Source: Corbicula japonica
Lineage: Eukaryota > Mollusca > Bivalvia > Venerida > Cyrenidae
Direction of reading: 5' to 3'
Assembly: GCA_038501625.1 (NCBI GenBank)
Contig: JAZAYU010000007.1
Span: forward strand, 3,637,685 to 3,701,684
Length of the DNA stretch: 64,000 nt
The translations under genes and the position numbers were made by a program. Below the pieces are notes generated by a model. It saw nothing but the letters and a program-made list of their open reading frames with translations, did not search any database and was not told the origin of the DNA. Below are positions 1 to 10,447 of the stretch, piece after piece (the stretch's first letter is position 1; every line of letters begins with the position of its first letter).

Positions 1-429
1 TTCGTTTTTGTAACAAATTGCAAATAGAATTTAGGGATTTTATAGGGCTTACTATTTTCCTTTTTGTTCTAACTTTTCTCAGCTTATAAAAATTAAACAT
101 ATGTTAATAACATTGGTTTGTGCAACGTTTAATTAAGCTGCATTTTGCCGTTATTTTGATATATTTTTGTCTAAGTCAAAGCAATGACGAACGGAGCAAT
201 GCCTTAAGAATCCCTGTTTAGAAACATAACCTTATGATGAGTATTTTAAACCTTAATGAACTTAAAAAAATAACTTTAAAATAATGCATTTGCTAAAGTA
301 TCCCATAATATGTTTACTCTAAAGCTGCCAATTAACGGATGAAAAATGTTAAGAGTGAAAATTAAAGCATTAATATAAGATCTCGAGGAGCTATCGTCAA
401 TGAACGGTTATGGTTTATCAGAGTTTAGA

Positions 430-765
430 TTAGGTTCTAGGGTGAAAAAATCTCACACTTGCCCCCGAGGATCTCGTACAATAAACAGTATACCTTTTGG
501 CAGTCACGGGAGGTTGTGTCTTCTGGATATGGCAATACCGAATATGCTTTTTCACTTTTTTTTCAGAGAACATAGTCGCATCACACTAAGGAAAACATAT
601 AAAAAAAGATAGCAAGTGTTAATAAATTGATCAATTTCAAATACGAAGACAACACAAACAATTAAAGAAAAAAAGAGCCTGATGGGTTCCCGCATTGAAA
701 CTCCCAGTGGCAAACCGTGCTTTTTAACGTTTTCAACAAGTTCCATTTCAAGATTTACAAAAATA
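430..765. repeat. Composite of three R1 retroelement-tail fragments
   Basis: Three pieces of the R1 tail lie together in alternating orientation. 433-480 reads in minus sense (ggttctagggtg then ctcacacttgcccc). 507-563 reads in plus sense and is the extreme 3' end (gggaggttgtgtcttctgg to the run of T). 625-762 is minus sense again. The alternation suggests separate insertions or an inversion after insertion. Two short open frames across it are not coding. Confidence 0.6.
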
Positions 766-1552
766 GTAACTGCTGGTAAAGTTATATCAATATAAATAGT
801 GATCCGGTTAAAGGTATTCATATACAAATAAAAAAAAAACAGTCAAATACGACTTTAATAACAATTCAGGGGATATGCCAACAGTGTTATTTGAAGTCAT
901 TTTTCTCAGACGAATTACATATTTAATTTAATGTGTGGGAAATATAAAATGTGTTCGTTATCTACATCCATCTTTATTCGACTAAAAATGGTTCATTTTG
1001 TGGAAAAGAAAAACTTAATATGTAAAACTGATAAATTATATAATCTGCAAACTAATAACGAATTTTTACAGTCATTCAGCATCTAAATGTCCACTATTAT
1101 TCTGAATTCGAATGTTGGGTCAGAAATTTCAGGAAAGGACCTAATTATTGGATGAGTCGCTAATGCGATCGACCACAATAAATAACACCGTTCTATCAGA
1201 AACAGACATCACTTTTCCCATTCAGCACATAAAATACTTTTTATATCAGAAAAAAGACAATTATTGGTCTATATATTAAAGCGAAGGATTTTCAATAAAG
1301 ATGTCGTTGATGATCCGTTCATTAAATGATAGCTCATGGGTCAAATTAAGGTTGCTCGCTGAGACTGTAAAGTAATCAACGTACCTAAATGAAAAACTGC
1401 GCACATCAAGATGTGGGTGATAAATGCTAAGCGACTTTATGTAACAAAATCTTTCCAGAAGAACAAAGGAAGTTTGTACCGTATTGTATGGTATTGTAAA
1501 CTTCTATAATTAAAGTAAAACGTTATTTTAGCATGAAAATGATATTGCCCAT
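766..1552. other. AT-rich stretch, nothing recognised
   Basis: No open frame with a protein-like composition, no repeat shared with the rest of the window and no convincing exon. Confidence 0.55.
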
Positions 1553-1660
1553 TGTTGGAATCGAACACGTTCAGTAATAGGACTACAGCGCTCAGCCTTA
1601 TAACGTCGAACACGCTACCGACTTATCTAACAGGGACATACCCATAGCAAGGTTGCGCGG
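1553..1660 (-). repeat. tRNA-derived SINE head (decayed)
   Basis: Read on the minus strand, this stretch has a tRNA-like internal promoter. An A-box-like block (gataagtcggtagcgt) is followed about 55 bases later by a B-box-like block (gtgttcgattccaac, close to GGTTCGANNCC). The spacing suits a tRNA-derived head, but the arms do not fold into a cloverleaf well enough for a working tRNA. The same A-box wording (tcggtagcgt) occurs at 18858-18930. The SINE body beyond the head could not be delimited. Confidence 0.5.
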
Positions 1661-3478
1661 CTGATCCTGAATAATGTAAAATCATATTATACAAATGTAT
1701 GACATCGAAAATGTTTCATTATTTTAGAGAAGTAATTATGATCTATGTCATTTAGTGTCTTTGAAAACAAATTGGTCTACACGGAACATTATAGTATTAG
1801 AATGAAATATATAAATACTTGTATAAAGTACATTCGAATATTTGCAAAGTATTAATAGTTTGTAACTGGGTAAAACATAAAAAGTGTGATACGCCTATAG
1901 ATAGACTATTGTGTGATTTTAATCATTTTTTCATTAGCTTTTTATGTTTAATGTTTTACATTTGTGTGCTTAAACAGTAAACATTTCCACGCTTTTGGAT
2001 GATTTGATGCGTATTCAGATAGATAACTTGTACTAGTTTTTACATATTAAATTATGTCGTAAATGTGTGATGTTGGTGAACATTTTAACCTGGTTCTCTT
2101 CATCATTTCTGCAGCAAAAGAACCGTAAATGTGATGTGGTGAAATTGACCATGATAACACAGCAGCTGTATTATAGCCATTTTATAACATCACATGAACT
2201 TTTCTTTGTTGAGACCTTAAAAGTATACTACTTTATCAATAACACTCACAAATCTCTGAAAATAACGCAAAATCACCAATACTCTTATGGACAAATATGG
2301 AACTGGGTTATGGCATAAGCTTATTATGTCACGTTCACATGTCCTTCTTTCTCAGAAAAACTGCTTTTTGTTGAATATAAAGCATGAAACACCTACAGTT
2401 GTAGAACAACGTCTTCGGTTTAATAAGAGATTTCTATACAAGTCAAAACCGTGATACATGTAAATTGGGCTTTTTACAAAAGATAAATATGGGACATACT
2501 TCATCTGTCCTTACAATTACATGTAACATAGTAATATCTATTTGTTTCTCTCTAAAACGACCATTTACATAATGCTAAAACACAGGATCAAGTTGTATGA
2601 AGACGTTTTGTCGGAGTTCATCCAAAACAGTTTAGACCGAGTTTGCAACTTATGACAGACCATAGAACATGTTTTAATAATACATAATCAAAACAGTTTT
2701 TTTCAGGCATTACCGTGCAAGTTGCTAGTTTTCTGGATCATTTGAGGTCTATTTTGATCAATCGGTTTTATATTCAAAGATTAGGTTACTGAAAAAATAT
2801 GCACCTTTTATACAAAATGCAATATTTTTCGTTGTATCGACGTTACAGTATATTTTTCTTTGCTTTTCATTTGTACAGTATCTGAAGAATGATATGGCAT
2901 ATATCAGTTTCATTTTCTGAAATAAATACGTTTCTCCAGTAAAAGTTTTATTAAGTTTCGAAGCTGATTCAGTTTGTTTAATCATCACTATGTAGTGAGA
3001 GTGTAAATAATAAGTAAATGAACTATTGGTTTTAGATGTTTTGAATTATGCTTGACACGGTGATCCGAGTTTTTCATTTAAGGAACGTCTCATTGAAAGG
3101 CAGTTCATTTAGTTCCTGATAGATAGGATTACCTTGAAGATATGAATACCTCGTCTAATGGCAAAAAAGTTCCGGTAAAAGAGTTCAATATCATGATTTT
3201 GAAGCATATTTATGCATACTGTTTTGACAATGTATAACCTTTGGCATGATTTTATATCGTTGCCGATCGATGCGTAAATTTATATTATTCTAAGTGCAAA
3301 CTGAAATCAAGATAAATACTTTCAACACTATCTTATGTTTCCATTGTATACAAAACACATTAATCATGTAAGTACATGTAAAAGCAATGGTTGCTGGAGT
3401 GCAGGATATTCTACAGTAATCTGCTTGTTTTCGGCAGTTAAACACTTTAAATTTTTAATTACGTCTTTTCTTGTTAAA
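1661..3478. other. AT-rich stretch, nothing recognised
   Basis: Contains 76-83 codon open frames (2067-2318 plus, 2758-2988 minus) with compositions expected from AT-rich noncoding DNA. No splice-flanked exon or shared repeat was seen. Confidence 0.5.
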
Positions 3479-3926
3479 AAAAGTAGAGAGTAATGAGAGC
3501 ATGATATTACAATAATCAGTTTCAAAATGGACACCACAAAAAATTAACGAAAGTGAGAACCCGAGGGGTTACCGCCTTGAAACGGTAAGTGGCAAAGCAA
3601 TTGCCACTGGGGGTTTAAACAAGATGCTAGAGTGCACCAACCTCACACTTGCCCAAACAGGTTCTCATGTCAAACCACACGTACAAGTTGTCTTGGTGAA
3701 ATAACTCCTACTCAACTATCAGCTCAACAATGTTGCATTCAAAAGCACACAAACATATAAAACATAAGAACTAATAGTATTGCAAAGCCAAATGGGTCTG
3801 TACTCAATGACCTTACCGAGACCAGGGCACCTTGAGTTAAATTAGCAAGAACACGATGACCTTCTAGGCTCTAATAAAAGATTTCCCCATAAACCTTCGA
3901 AAATTCTTAATAACCTGTTTTTACCG
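3479..3926 (-). mobile_element. R1 retroelement 3' tail, nearly full 3' UTR
   Basis: Collinear with the 3' UTR of the copy at 7653-8168, lacking only the last ~30 bases of the tail. It keeps the stem AGTGGCAA/TTGCCACT, the ggttctcatgtcaaa block, and the upstream block with accttaccgagaccaggg and agcaagaacacgatgacc. It ends near the point where the coding frame would begin, as expected for a 5'-truncated retroposed copy. Confidence 0.75.
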
Positions 3927-4016
3927 TCGTTAATTCGTGTATTAATTCCTGGTTATATGGCTATGTTTAAGTATCAAAATACCATTCTGCCTTGCTTGCC
4001 AAGACTGCGTTTTACA

Positions 4017-4056
4017 ACTTGCACACTGTCAGTTCTACTTGCACACTGTCAGTTCT
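4017..4056. repeat. 20-bp tandem duplication
   Basis: ACTTGCACACTGTCAGTTCT occurs twice back to back (4017-4036 and 4037-4056), with no mismatch. Confidence 0.95.
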
Positions 4057-4163
4057 TGTCTACTTCTTCTAAGATTAAAATTGTTTGACATACAGGTATT
4101 GCATTTAGGTGTGAAGAGGAGCTTTTTTTATTTAACAATTGATTAGAGTTGTAACGAACACGT

Positions 4164-4165
<2 letters not shown>

Positions 4166-4209
<44 letters not shown>

Positions 4210-4231
4210 AGCGCGCGCGCGCGCTCTCTCT
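4166..4231. repeat. (CT)n microsatellite running into (CG)n
   Basis: About 20 CT units are followed by a short run of alternating CG and then CT again. The minus-strand frame across it reads as an Arg/Glu repeat and is a translation artefact. Confidence 0.97.
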
Positions 4232-5212
4232 GTTAGGGCAAAATGGAGTGAGTCTGATTACGTAACATGTTTTTGCAGTATGCATTATTTCTAATTTTGT
4301 AAAAATATTTCCTTCCGTTTCGAAAATAATTGTACTTGTTTGATGAATGTGACAGTTTAAGCCATAATTAAAATAATGACAATACTTTAACAGAAATTAA
4401 GCATATTTTTATAAAGACAATAGGCAGTCAGAAATCCAACGTCAAATACTTCTAAAACAAACCTTTAATGTATAAATTATAAAATATAAGCCGCCATATT
4501 TTTATACATCGACGCACATATAATTCAAATATGCAGAGAAGATGTCTCGCTGTTTTCAAGCGAATTCGTTAAAATAATTAAAAAAACATTAAACATCAAA
4601 TAACAAATGTTTTGTCAAGGGATTTTTATAGTTAAATCAACGGAAATTCTTGAAGTATTACATGACTGTACGATCACTATTTATTAAAGAGTAGAAGAAA
4701 ACAGTTTTGGCTTTGTGAAGTTTCTAAATATAGCTTGGACATCTTGTATCATAATAGAGATAGCCGATGTTTGCAGACTGATTTTGAGAATAATTGAAGT
4801 GGGAAACTAACGTCTCTTTCTCTTTGCCAGACCACTCATCTGTCAATTATTGTGTTAGGTTTATAATGACCTTAAATAAACAGTTGGTCGAGTATAGATA
4901 GGAAAGAAAATAAGTATTTTAAACAGGCTTTAAACATACAACTTTATGTCAGTACTATTAAATGTTGGATTCAAATACTAGCTTGAAATAGATCTTTAAA
5001 AAGTCTCGGTTTCCTTAGTCTCAATATATGTACCAGAAATTCATAAAATTCCATGTAAGAAGTAGAATAAGTTGCAATTAAGCATTTGTGAATAAATTAA
5101 AGAACTTAAAAAGATGAGACCGGTTCTTGAGGATCAAACTACTGTGATGAACAGATCTCTCTTAAACAAGTTGACCCTTTTTGCCTTTAGCTTTAATTAT
5201 TGTATACATCGC
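4232..5212. other. AT-rich stretch, nothing recognised
   Basis: No repeat, exon or RNA gene could be supported here. Confidence 0.5.
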
Positions 5213-5466
5213 AAAAATATGCATATCATGAAATTTCACACTCAGAAAACAAGGGCCTTGCCCAGCAGTAAAAAAGTAGAGGTAAAAGGAGACCATGTCT
5301 TTATCAAATGATCAATTTCAAATGTAACACCACAAGCAATTCACGAAATAGAGAACCTGAGGGGTTATCGCCTTGGAACGTTTGTGACAAAACAATTTCG
5401 ATATGAACAAAAACGTACAAGTCGTCCAAGTGAATTAGCTCCAACCCGCTCATCAACTCGACAACT
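5213..5466 (-). mobile_element. R1 retroelement tail, diverged
   Basis: Order of blocks matches R1: tatgcatatcatgaaatttc, a degraded cagcctccc block, gatcaatttcaaatg, agagaacctgaggggttatcgccttggaacg, then a deletion that removes the AGTGGC hairpin, then aaaacgtacaagtcgtcc. Confidence 0.7.
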
Positions 5467-6261
5467 CATCTTAAGTGTATGATTTTAAAAGGAAGTTTAT
5501 TGGTAGAGAATAATCAAGACATTGTGTACTCCAATGTAATGATCTCATGGTTTGAATACTGAAAATCATAAATATTGATTTCCTTAACACTTCAATGTTC
5601 TAATTTTATTCCAATCTAGCTTCTTATCGATTCGATTGCTTTTTTCCATAGACATTTTTTGCTATTATAAAATTATCTCGATGCGTTTCATGCCATTGTT
5701 TGTTAAGGCTGCTCCGTTACAACTTCGTTTCTCTGCTTAGACCGTTCAGTGTTGCCTCTGTAGTGACGCCTGACTCTAACCAGTTCTTTTCTGTTGTGGC
5801 TATTCAAAAGCTCTTCTAATACCGCAGAAATAATAAATTGTGTTTCCGTTAGATATTTTTTGAAAAGTTTTTTTATGAAAGCTTTTAACTTAATCATTTT
5901 TTGAATTATTATCATTTAAGTTCCAAGAATTACTAAACACGGATGCTGATGGATTGATAATCTCCTTCAACAAAATGGATCCGGTCTTAGTTTGTAAATT
6001 CTCTCCAAGGAATAGAAGATTACAGGCATTTACATTTTGCTGGTTAAACAAAATACGAGATTAATAACTTGAGTTTTGACAATTTGAAAAATGGCTTTTG
6101 TAGGGTATCCATAAATAATAGTCAAAGTAAGCGAAGTTAGAATATTATTTATCAACTTTTCACTATATCAGGAAAAGCTACACCGAAGAAACACCTCATG
6201 ATGAATGTTATTTTACATATAACGAAAACAATTATTTAAAAAACACTTTAAAAATAATATT
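5467..6261. other. AT-rich stretch, nothing recognised
   Basis: A 70-codon minus frame (5703-5915) is Lys-rich, has no splice context and is taken as chance. Confidence 0.5.
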
Positions 6262-6400
6262 ATGGTTGTTGTTATACCTTTCATAATAGGGACCATTTCC
6301 GCTTTGGATAAAAATAAAATGGTAATTGTTGTTTTACCCAACATGAAAATGACCATATCCGCTTTAGATAATATTACCATGAAGGCAATTATTGTTTAAC
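6262..6400. repeat. 60-bp minisatellite, about 2.3 units
   Basis: The block gaccatttccgctttggata at 6291 recurs as gaccatatccgctttagata at 6351, exactly 60 bases on. The flanking ggtaattgttgttttaccc block is also repeated in weaker form. Confidence 0.75.
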
Positions 6401-7652
6401 CTATTTGTTGTTTGATTTTTTTAGAATAATTATTTCCATTCTAAAATATATTATCATAATAATTGTTGTTTCATTTTATATGACTCGCCACGGGAAAAGT
6501 TGCATTCCGATATATACATGTATTTCGACGTATTATTTAATATTTGGGAATAACTTAACATTATCTATTATTATTAGCCATCGCCCAAATACGATTAATT
6601 TTACACATTTGGACTATGTTTTGGATTATGTTGACCGCGAAATGCATACTAAGCAACGTCTTCTGCTGAACTCTGCGACGTCATTTCAAGGAATAACGTT
6701 AACTGTCGGAAGATACATCTTACCGTTGTGTACCTCATCTGACAATATTTCTGTTACAGATTAAATAACCACCGCTGATATTTAGTTAGGATTTATTTAC
6801 ATACGAGTGATTTATTTGCCATGTGCCATATGAAACAGTCATTTTTATCACCTTGCTGTAACAGTGTTTATCGTTCAGTCTGTGAATGTATGCAAGGCTT
6901 TTTATATCAACATATCCATGTCAAAATAAAGTTGTTACTAAGCTAAGCCAGGCTTTCATTGATATAAATGTTATTTAATGGCAAGTTGTCTTTTTTAAAC
7001 GTACGGACGGAGTTTTGCCCAACCATTTATAAAGATATTGGGCATAATTTTCAATGTCACAACGAACGAAAATCTGTAAAGGGTAAAATATGCACGAACC
7101 ATTTGGTCGAATGCCAGACAATCAACCTCTTCACACAGTCAGCCAACATAAAAGAAAAAACGAGTACATGTTGTGTAAATGTAATTAAATAAAATGAAAA
7201 ATAACATTCGATGATTTTAACAATTCTTTCGAAAACTGGGTCTAAAGAATAAAGATAAAAGCATTTTTCTCCACAATGACACTTTTACTCGATCTGCCTG
7301 TTTGTCCGTTCGTCCGCTTATATTTGTCTTTCCCTCCTCTCTGTCTCTCTCTCGCTATATGTCTCTCTTCCTTTCTCTTATTCTCTCGAATTGTCTCTGT
7401 CTTTTTGCTTGTTTCTGTATGGGTTTTTTTCGGATATGACCTAGTCTTTTAATGCATTTTCACTTTATTTAACTATCCGAACTCAATCCTGCCAGTAAAA
7501 CACCTCTTGTTTTATTCCAAAAATATCATGAACTAATTTTATAGATCTGTAATGATACTGTTTGTTTTATGTACAAAATAATGATTTACTGAATAAAGTG
7601 CGTCACGTGGAAGAAATCGTGTTTGTATAAAACGTAATAAAAATTAATAAAA
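6401..7652. other. AT-rich stretch with a 119-codon open frame and a degenerate CT tract
   Basis: The longest plus-strand open frame of the window (6405-6764, 119 codons) lies here. Its first third is an Ile/Val/Phe-rich run typical of AT-rich noncoding DNA. The last 45 residues look more balanced, but I recognise no family and see no splice sites that would make it an exon. 7315-7405 is a degenerate CT-rich tract. The rest is featureless. Confidence 0.4.
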
Positions 7653-8168
7653 AGGTGAAATATGCATATCAGGAATCGCCACATTCAGAAAAAACAGCCT
7701 CCCCACACAGTCAAGAAGAAGAGAGGGGGAGAGAGCATGGTTAATAAAATAATCAGTTTCAAAAAAGACACCACTAACAATAAACAAAAATGAGAACCCG
7801 AGGGGTTACCGCCTTGGAACGGTCAGTGGCAAATCAAATTGCCACTGGGGGTTTAAACCAGGTTCTAGGGTGCACCAACCTCACACTTGCCCCAACACGT
7901 TCTCATATCACAAAACAAGTACAAGTTGTCTTGGTGAAAAGACTCCAACCCACTTATCTGCTTAACAATGTTGCATGCAAAAGCACACATACATATAAAA
8001 CATAAGAAGCTAAGAGCATTGCAAAGCCGAAAGGGGTACTCAATGATCTTACCGAGACCAGAGCTCCTGGAGTAAAATCAGCAAGAACACGATGACAGGG
8101 ATAAAAGAAACAAATCGAGTTTCTAGGTTCTTTTAAGAAAAGATTTCCCCAATAACCTTCATAAACTC
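7653..8168 (-). mobile_element. R1 retroelement 3' UTR, best copy
   Basis: This 515-base stretch follows directly after the stop codon of the coding remnant at 8169-8701, and is the reference copy of the tail found at about 28 other places. In element sense its landmarks are gagtttatgaagg, the cctagaaactcgattt block, agctctggtctcggtaaga, gtgtgcttttgcatgcaac, and ggggcaagtgtgaggttgg. These are followed by gtgcaccctagaacctgg, the stem CAGTGGCAA/TTGCCACTG, the hairpin AACCCCTCGGGTT, a CT-rich block, gtggggaggctg and gatatgcatatttcacc with a T/A-rich terminus. That this is a 3' UTR is inferred from position and orientation. Confidence 0.75.
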
Positions 8169-8701
8169 TTAAACCCCTGCCACCGTCGTGCAACCAAAGA
8201 GGTAAGCATAATGATCAACTGTAGAAGGGTTAATCACCAGGCCTGCAGAGCGCTGTAAAATATCATGTTGGTAACCTTTCTTTTTAAATTTACAGATGGT
8301 TTTTACGAATAACCGGGAGAAATTAACACTGCCTTTAATCTTTTTAAGTTTATAAATTAAATCTCCATAAAAAACTGGTTGTGAAATACCTTGTTGCAAA
8401 AGTGATTTTAAACTGCATTTGTATTTATGAATTAAATCTGGGTATCGGCGATAAAACTTGCAAAAGGTTTTCCTTAATTTGTGATACCGATAACCTTGTT
8501 TTAAGAGTTTTTCTGTAATGCAAAGATTACGTTCATTGAAATCATTAACATTGTTGCAAGCTCTTGAAAAGCGAACAAGCTGTGAGATATAAACCCCATA
8601 AGATGTTGCACGGGGAACATCGCCGTCTAAAAACGGAAAATTTACTATATTAAAATTAAAATCATCAAATGCAGTGCCTGAGGGATGAAATAATAAGGTT
8701 T
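8169..8701 (-). pseudogene. C-terminal remnant of a retroelement reverse-transcriptase-type polyprotein
   Basis: About 165 codons are open on the minus strand from ~8672 down to the TAA at 8169-8171. Visible motifs in order are a FPFLDGDVPRATSYGVYISQ block, QLVRFSRACNNVNDF, KLLKQGYRYHKLRKTF, CKFYRRYPDLIHKY, a QPVFYGDLIYKLKKI block, then LQRSAGLVINPSTV and YLFGCTT just before the stop. From memory this pattern is the conserved C-terminal part of reverse-transcriptase-bearing retroelement proteins that are abundant in mollusc and cnidarian genomes; the exact clade is not certain. No reverse transcriptase catalytic motif (the YADD type) lies in the preserved part. The reading frame is lost upstream of ~8672: a stop falls at about 8701 and the codons in between do not fit the family, so the copy is 5' truncated or frameshifted. 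The annotated tail R1 follows without a gap, which ties the dispersed R1 fragments to this element. Confidence 0.65.
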
Positions 8702-9102
8702 AATAATGTACGTTGTCTGTATACAGCAATCATATTTTTTCAGGGTATTCAACTTGACAAGAGAAATGTGTGTCTTATAACAATTTATATATTTATTATT
8801 TACCCGTCGCCACGTTAGGAAACATTCTGTCATATCTTATGTTTTCTCAGTGGTAGTGATAGTTTGTCTGATATTGAACATACATGTTCTTACTAAACCT
8901 GTATTAAAGTTTACAAAGAAATAACTGGTACAGGTCATTTTTTAGATTTTAGCGTTTTTGTGGATAGACTTTCTATAATCGATCTGGGATTTTTTCCTAT
9001 ATTTTTTCCTATGTTTTATTTATTAAATGAATATTGTTAAATGTTTTTTTGTTGATTTGATATTAATTTCTTTTGAAATATACCTATGCTGAATTATTTT
9101 AA
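8702..9102. other. AT-rich stretch, nothing recognised
   Basis: Upstream side of the R1 coding remnant in element sense. No further coding similarity could be followed. Confidence 0.5.
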
Positions 9103-9275
9103 AATAATTGATGAAAAAAGAACTTTGCAAGCCACCGAACACGACAAAGATGAAAATATTGCAGGCTCGGTTTGACTGAGCCTGTTCATGGCCAGTAATG
9201 GAAATGCATATTACTGCCGCCTAGCCCCGGTTTGAGCGCAACTCAATATAAACACCAAAATAATACTGTAACATA
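9103..9275 (+). repeat. R2 repeat, hairpin (B) half
   Basis: Starts at the R2 landmark gatgaaaaaagaactttgc, then accgaacacgacaaaga, the hairpin CAGGCTCGG...GAGCCTG, a shortened second hairpin (cagtaatg/tattactg), cctagcccc, and gagcgcaactcaat. The second half of the unit is absent. Confidence 0.75.
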
Positions 9276-10414
9276 CTGCAAATGTATTTAATTAAATTTA
9301 ATTGAATAATCTACCGCGAGGTTATGCTGAATTAACGGATTGACTTGATATACGAATACTGTTCCAGAGCTAACTTACCGTCTTCTGGCCTATCTTCCTT
9401 CATTTCTCTTTATTTTACGAAAATATAAAACCATAACTTGCTTTCTTGAATGCGCATTTGAGAATATATTCCCATCCTAGGTTCATATTCAACCAGCCTC
9501 CCGCTTTGGTAATTTAGAATGGCAATATAACACATACAACTGTATAAATAAATATTACTATCTAATTATTATTTTGCACGATTGGTTGATTCTAAAGAAA
9601 GGTAAGAGAAAACCATTTTACTGTTATATAATTCACAAGCAAGATATCTCATCTTTTCGAAAACAAAATCTTTCTCATTTGTGAAATTGAAAGATATGTT
9701 TAAGTATCAGTTGCTGGAGAGAAAAATCAATGATTACTACGATTTAATTTCTTTTGTTTTCGGAATATTAAGTGTGGTTGTGCTTTTTGGCCGTTATAAT
9801 GCACATTTTGATGCATTAACTTAGGAAAATTACTTTCAGTATATGACTGTCCTAAATTCGTATCTACTTATCCCATTTGACAAATCATAGCGAATGTTGA
9901 CATTTCCATGTTTATAACTGACTACAACTGTGCATATTTATTCGTCAAACCTATATAGGTGCCATAGTCAGTAGATCATTAACAGGGAACAAATAATCAG
10001 TTTAAGCATTTTAACAAAGAAGTATTTAATCCGGTGTTTGAAACGATTGAAAGGAGAATATATAAGCAATTATTTCATATGTTTGTTTATGATTTGTACG
10101 TCAATTATGTTAAAGCGTAACCTAAATGTTGGATACAACTTCGCATCATATTAGATATACTGTTGTTTAGAAAAATCACAACATATTTTATTTCATGTTA
10201 GTCTTGATTTAATTTGTATCTTTTATATGTGTATCGTAAAATGCTTCTGTCGAAAAGCAATTAACATCCAGGGTATATTTAATATCTGAAATTTTCAAAC
10301 CCAGTATTTTGATATGCATATTATTTTCATTGCGTTTGTTTTTGTTTTTTGTTTAGACTTGCACAAATTTGTAACAAGTTTTGCTGCAAATCGACCTTTT
10401 ACATGAAGTAACCT
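9276..10414. other. AT-rich stretch, nothing recognised
   Basis: No open frame over 60 codons, no shared repeat. Confidence 0.55.
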
Positions 10415-10447
10415 ACATTAGGCTTTTAACCGACATTAGGCTTTTAA
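10415..10447. repeat. Short tandem duplication
   Basis: acattaggcttttaa occurs at 10415 and again at 10433, an 18-base period. Confidence 0.85.

Noticed and set aside
1553..1660. Functional tRNA gene
   Set aside because: Only promoter boxes are recognisable; acceptor and anticodon arms do not pair.
4049..4285. Arg/Glu repeat frame, and the similar one at 59539-59736
   Set aside because: Products of CT/TC microsatellites.
6405..6764. 119-codon plus frame
   Set aside because: The hydrophobic start is low complexity, with no recognised domain and no splice sites.
7790..8005. Open frames inside R1 copies (7790-8005, 7954-8193, 21386-21637, 62630-62827, 24073-24273)
   Set aside because: They fall in the untranslated tail, lie in different frames and strands in different copies, and are not conserved.
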